A stretch of 64,000 nt of DNA from Variovorax paradoxus. Lineage in GTDB: Bacteria; Pseudomonadota; Gammaproteobacteria; Burkholderiales; Burkholderiaceae_C. The stretch lies in the NCBI RefSeq assembly GCF_000834655.1, contig NZ_JXQQ01000010.1, positions 1-64,000 of the forward strand. The letters are read 5' to 3'. The translations under genes were made by a program, and so were the position numbers. This document shows positions 62,635-64,000 of this stretch, in pieces. Under the pieces are notes generated by a model. That model saw only the letters and a list, made by a program, of their open reading frames with translations. It had not been told where the DNA came from and ran no database searches. Each line of letters begins with the position of its first letter. Position 1 is the stretch's first letter.

Positions 62635-62967
62635 ATGCATCAAGGCGTTCGTCCGGTCCCGCCCTCTGCGAGCGCACGGTTGATGCAAGAGAGCCGTGGC
62701 ATCTCCTTCACCATGGCCCTGGTCGACATCGCACAGGCGCTGGCACATGCCCGGTGTGCGGGCGACCCGGGCCGCAGGTACGCGCTCTTCGAGGAATGGG
62801 CGCGTGACTTCCTCTTCGATTTTGAAGCGCGTGCTGTCGCAGGCAGGAGGCCGGTCGACTCCTATGCCGAGGACCTGCGGACGTTCGCGGTGCGCCAGGC
62901 CACGTCCTACGGATTCCAGCATGGCAGCCATGCGTGCGAAGCAATGCCGTCAGACGCGACCGGGTGA
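62635..62967 (+). CDS. hypothetical protein downstream of the OmpA-barrel gene
   Basis: 110 residues, 2 bp after the barrel gene stop. The middle (FTMALVDIAQALAHARCAGD and FEEWARDFLFDFEARAV) is helical; no export signal. The ribosome site is not clear and a start at ATG 62713 is possible. It looks like the last gene of the surface operon. Not recognised. Confidence 0.5.
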   Translation: MHQGVRPVPPSASARLMQESRGISFTMALVDIAQALAHARCAGDPGRRYALFEEWARDFLFDFEARAVAGRRPVDSYAEDLRTFAVRQATSYGFQHGSHACEAMPSDATG

Positions 62968-63084
62968 TGCTCGGAGGGGACATACGCATCGAGCCTGCCG
63001 CGGGGACCCGGGCGGGCAAGTTGTCGTGCGGCCATCGACCCCGCGTCGGCGCGCCCCGCCGCATGCGCAACCCCTGAATTCATC

Positions 63085-63453
63085 ATGGACAACCATTTCT
63101 ACCACCGCAGCGCGCGTGCACCGGCCGAGCCGCCGGCACCGCCGGTTCAGACCACGGTCTCGGCAGCCATGGCACGGCGAGATGCGGAACTCGCAGTGGC
63201 CGTCGAGACCTTGCGCAAAGCGGTGAACGACGTGCGTCTCGAGCTGTCTGGGCTGGTCAACGCTGTCGATCCAGCCGGGGCAGGCAAGAATGCGGGCCGA
63301 CCGGCCAGGCCGACCGCCGACGAACAGGCGTCGGATCTTGCCAGGCAGATTCATGATGTCGTTGGCGAACTCGCTGCGCTTCAGGCATCCATTGCTCGCG
63401 CCACCCGCAGGGTGCGCCGCCGGGCGGCGCAGGACATCGGCGGTCCGTCCTGA
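63085..63453 (+). CDS. small hypothetical protein, coiled-coil-like
   Basis: 122 residues. A Pro-rich start (ARAPAEPPAPPVQTT), then two amphipathic helices (ELAVAVETLRKAVNDVRLEL and DLARQIHDVVGELAALQASI) with heptad-like hydrophobics and a basic C-terminus. Cytoplasmic and probably oligomeric. Not recognised; no strong ribosome site before ATG 63085. Confidence 0.5.
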   Translation: MDNHFYHRSARAPAEPPAPPVQTTVSAAMARRDAELAVAVETLRKAVNDVRLELSGLVNAVDPAGAGKNAGRPARPTADEQASDLARQIHDVVGELAALQASIARATRRVRRRAAQDIGGPS

Positions 63454-63757
63454 TCGGGGAGCAGGCGGCAGCCTGGCCCAAGGAAGCCCGGCATGCAGTT
63501 GCCTCGGGTGGCGAGGCGGCGGCGCAGCGAAGGCGCTGTGCGACGTACCTGCCGGGGTATTCAGGACACGAAAGCCGTGAAACACGGCGTTCTCACTTGT
63601 GCGCAGGGGCGCCCGCGCGACGGTGCTTCTGAAGCTTTCGGGTTCGACGCCGCGGGCTTTCCATGCCTTGCCTTCCTTCTCTGAAGTGCTCGCTGGGATG
63701 GAGCTCGCCCTCAGTCTCGAACCGCGTGTCCCGCCGGCGCCCACGTTGCTTCTGCAG
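63454..63757. other. intergenic, no gene seen
   Basis: About 300 bp between two convergent small genes. No clear gene or T-run hairpin. Confidence 0.35.
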
Positions 63758-63982
63758 TCAGCGCAGCGACACTTCGCTGCCGTCAGCTGCGACCATCACA
63801 CCGGGCGTACCTTCGGCCACCTCGACCGGGATGCCCATGTGCTCGTTGATGTTGGCCTTCGCCCCGCCAATGCCGTTGCGGCGGGTTCTCGCATAGCCTT
63901 CATACTGAGCGGGACTGAGGACAAATTTCTGAGGGTAGGCGTTGCGATTTGCCTTCCAGTGGTTGATGACTGCTTCGGTCAT
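63758..63982 (-). CDS. small hypothetical protein at the right edge
   Basis: 74 residues from ATG 63982, which lies 18 bp from the window end, so the ribosome site is only partly visible. The sequence has INHWKANRNAYPQKFVLSPAQYE and ARTRRNGIGGAKANIN, polar and alpha/beta in character, and ends with a short beta-strand. It looks like a real protein but not one I know. Confidence 0.55.
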   Translation of the reverse strand: MTEAVINHWKANRNAYPQKFVLSPAQYEGYARTRRNGIGGAKANINEHMGIPVEVAEGTPGVMVAADGSEVSLR

Positions 63983-64000
63983 CGAGAGGTAGAGAGAAGC

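Overview
The window is GC-rich DNA of a Burkholderiales-type beta-proteobacterium, most like the Comamonadaceae (Variovorax and relatives). This is inferred from codon use, the Bug-family (TctC-like) binding proteins, the short H-NS-type protein, and the mix of CaiB/BaiF CoA-transferases and LysR regulators. It is not the main chromosome origin region. At 18.3-23.3 kb there is a complete replication and partition module: a Rep_3-type initiator, six direct iterons, two perfect DnaA boxes, an AT-rich stretch, parA, parB, and three copies of a parS-like palindrome, the first built into the parB terminator. The DNA is therefore part of a secondary replicon (chromid or megaplasmid).

Layout. 0-5.8 kb is accessory and partly decayed: an enoyl-CoA hydratase, then three truncated genes back to back (CoA-transferase, NmrA-like oxidoreductase, LysR tail), an AAC(3)-I-type acetyltransferase, an iron-permease-like membrane protein and a crystallin-fold lipoprotein. 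6-15.4 kb is a signalling block: a 930-aa hybrid histidine kinase, then an RsbQ-like alpha/beta-hydrolase gene followed directly by a PAS histidine kinase, then an H-NS-like gene. The hydrolase gene is split by a 3,355-bp element (10218-13572) with 27-bp terminal inverted repeats, repeated internal end motifs and a 5-bp target duplication. It carries a LysR regulator, an azoreductase and an F420-reductase-like protein but no transposase that I can see, so it looks like a mobile insertion cassette with IS21-like ends. Removing it restores the conserved RsbQ reading frame.

16.4-17.8 kb holds a chorismate-mutase-like gene with a Bug-type binding protein. The replication and partition module follows, then a degenerate tyrosine recombinase (24.4-26.1 kb), small membrane proteins, and a large-subunit catalase (KatE type, 28-30.4 kb). 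31-35.6 kb is a LysR-controlled cluster: CoA-transferase, DUF1254/DUF1214 protein, Bug binding protein, with a clear inverted repeat in the divergent promoter. 36-44 kb holds a DUF1488-like protein, a decayed WG-repeat gene, an exported prephenate dehydratase with an ACT domain, a CPA2 antiporter, LtrA, a VOC protein, and a small-heat-shock operon with a near-consensus sigma-32 promoter.

44.5-63 kb is dominated by signalling and a giant surface system. A second hybrid kinase is followed by a 7TMR-DISM histidine kinase and its REC-AraC response regulator. Divergent from that regulator lies a 2,687-residue exported protein built from DUF11 and SdrD B-like repeats, whose stop codon overlaps the start of a 1,438-residue protein with an OmpA-like domain and a long predicted beta-barrel ending in phenylalanine. 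The pair, its two-component system and two small downstream genes form the best candidate here for an undescribed envelope or adhesion system. No rRNA, tRNA or CRISPR array was seen.
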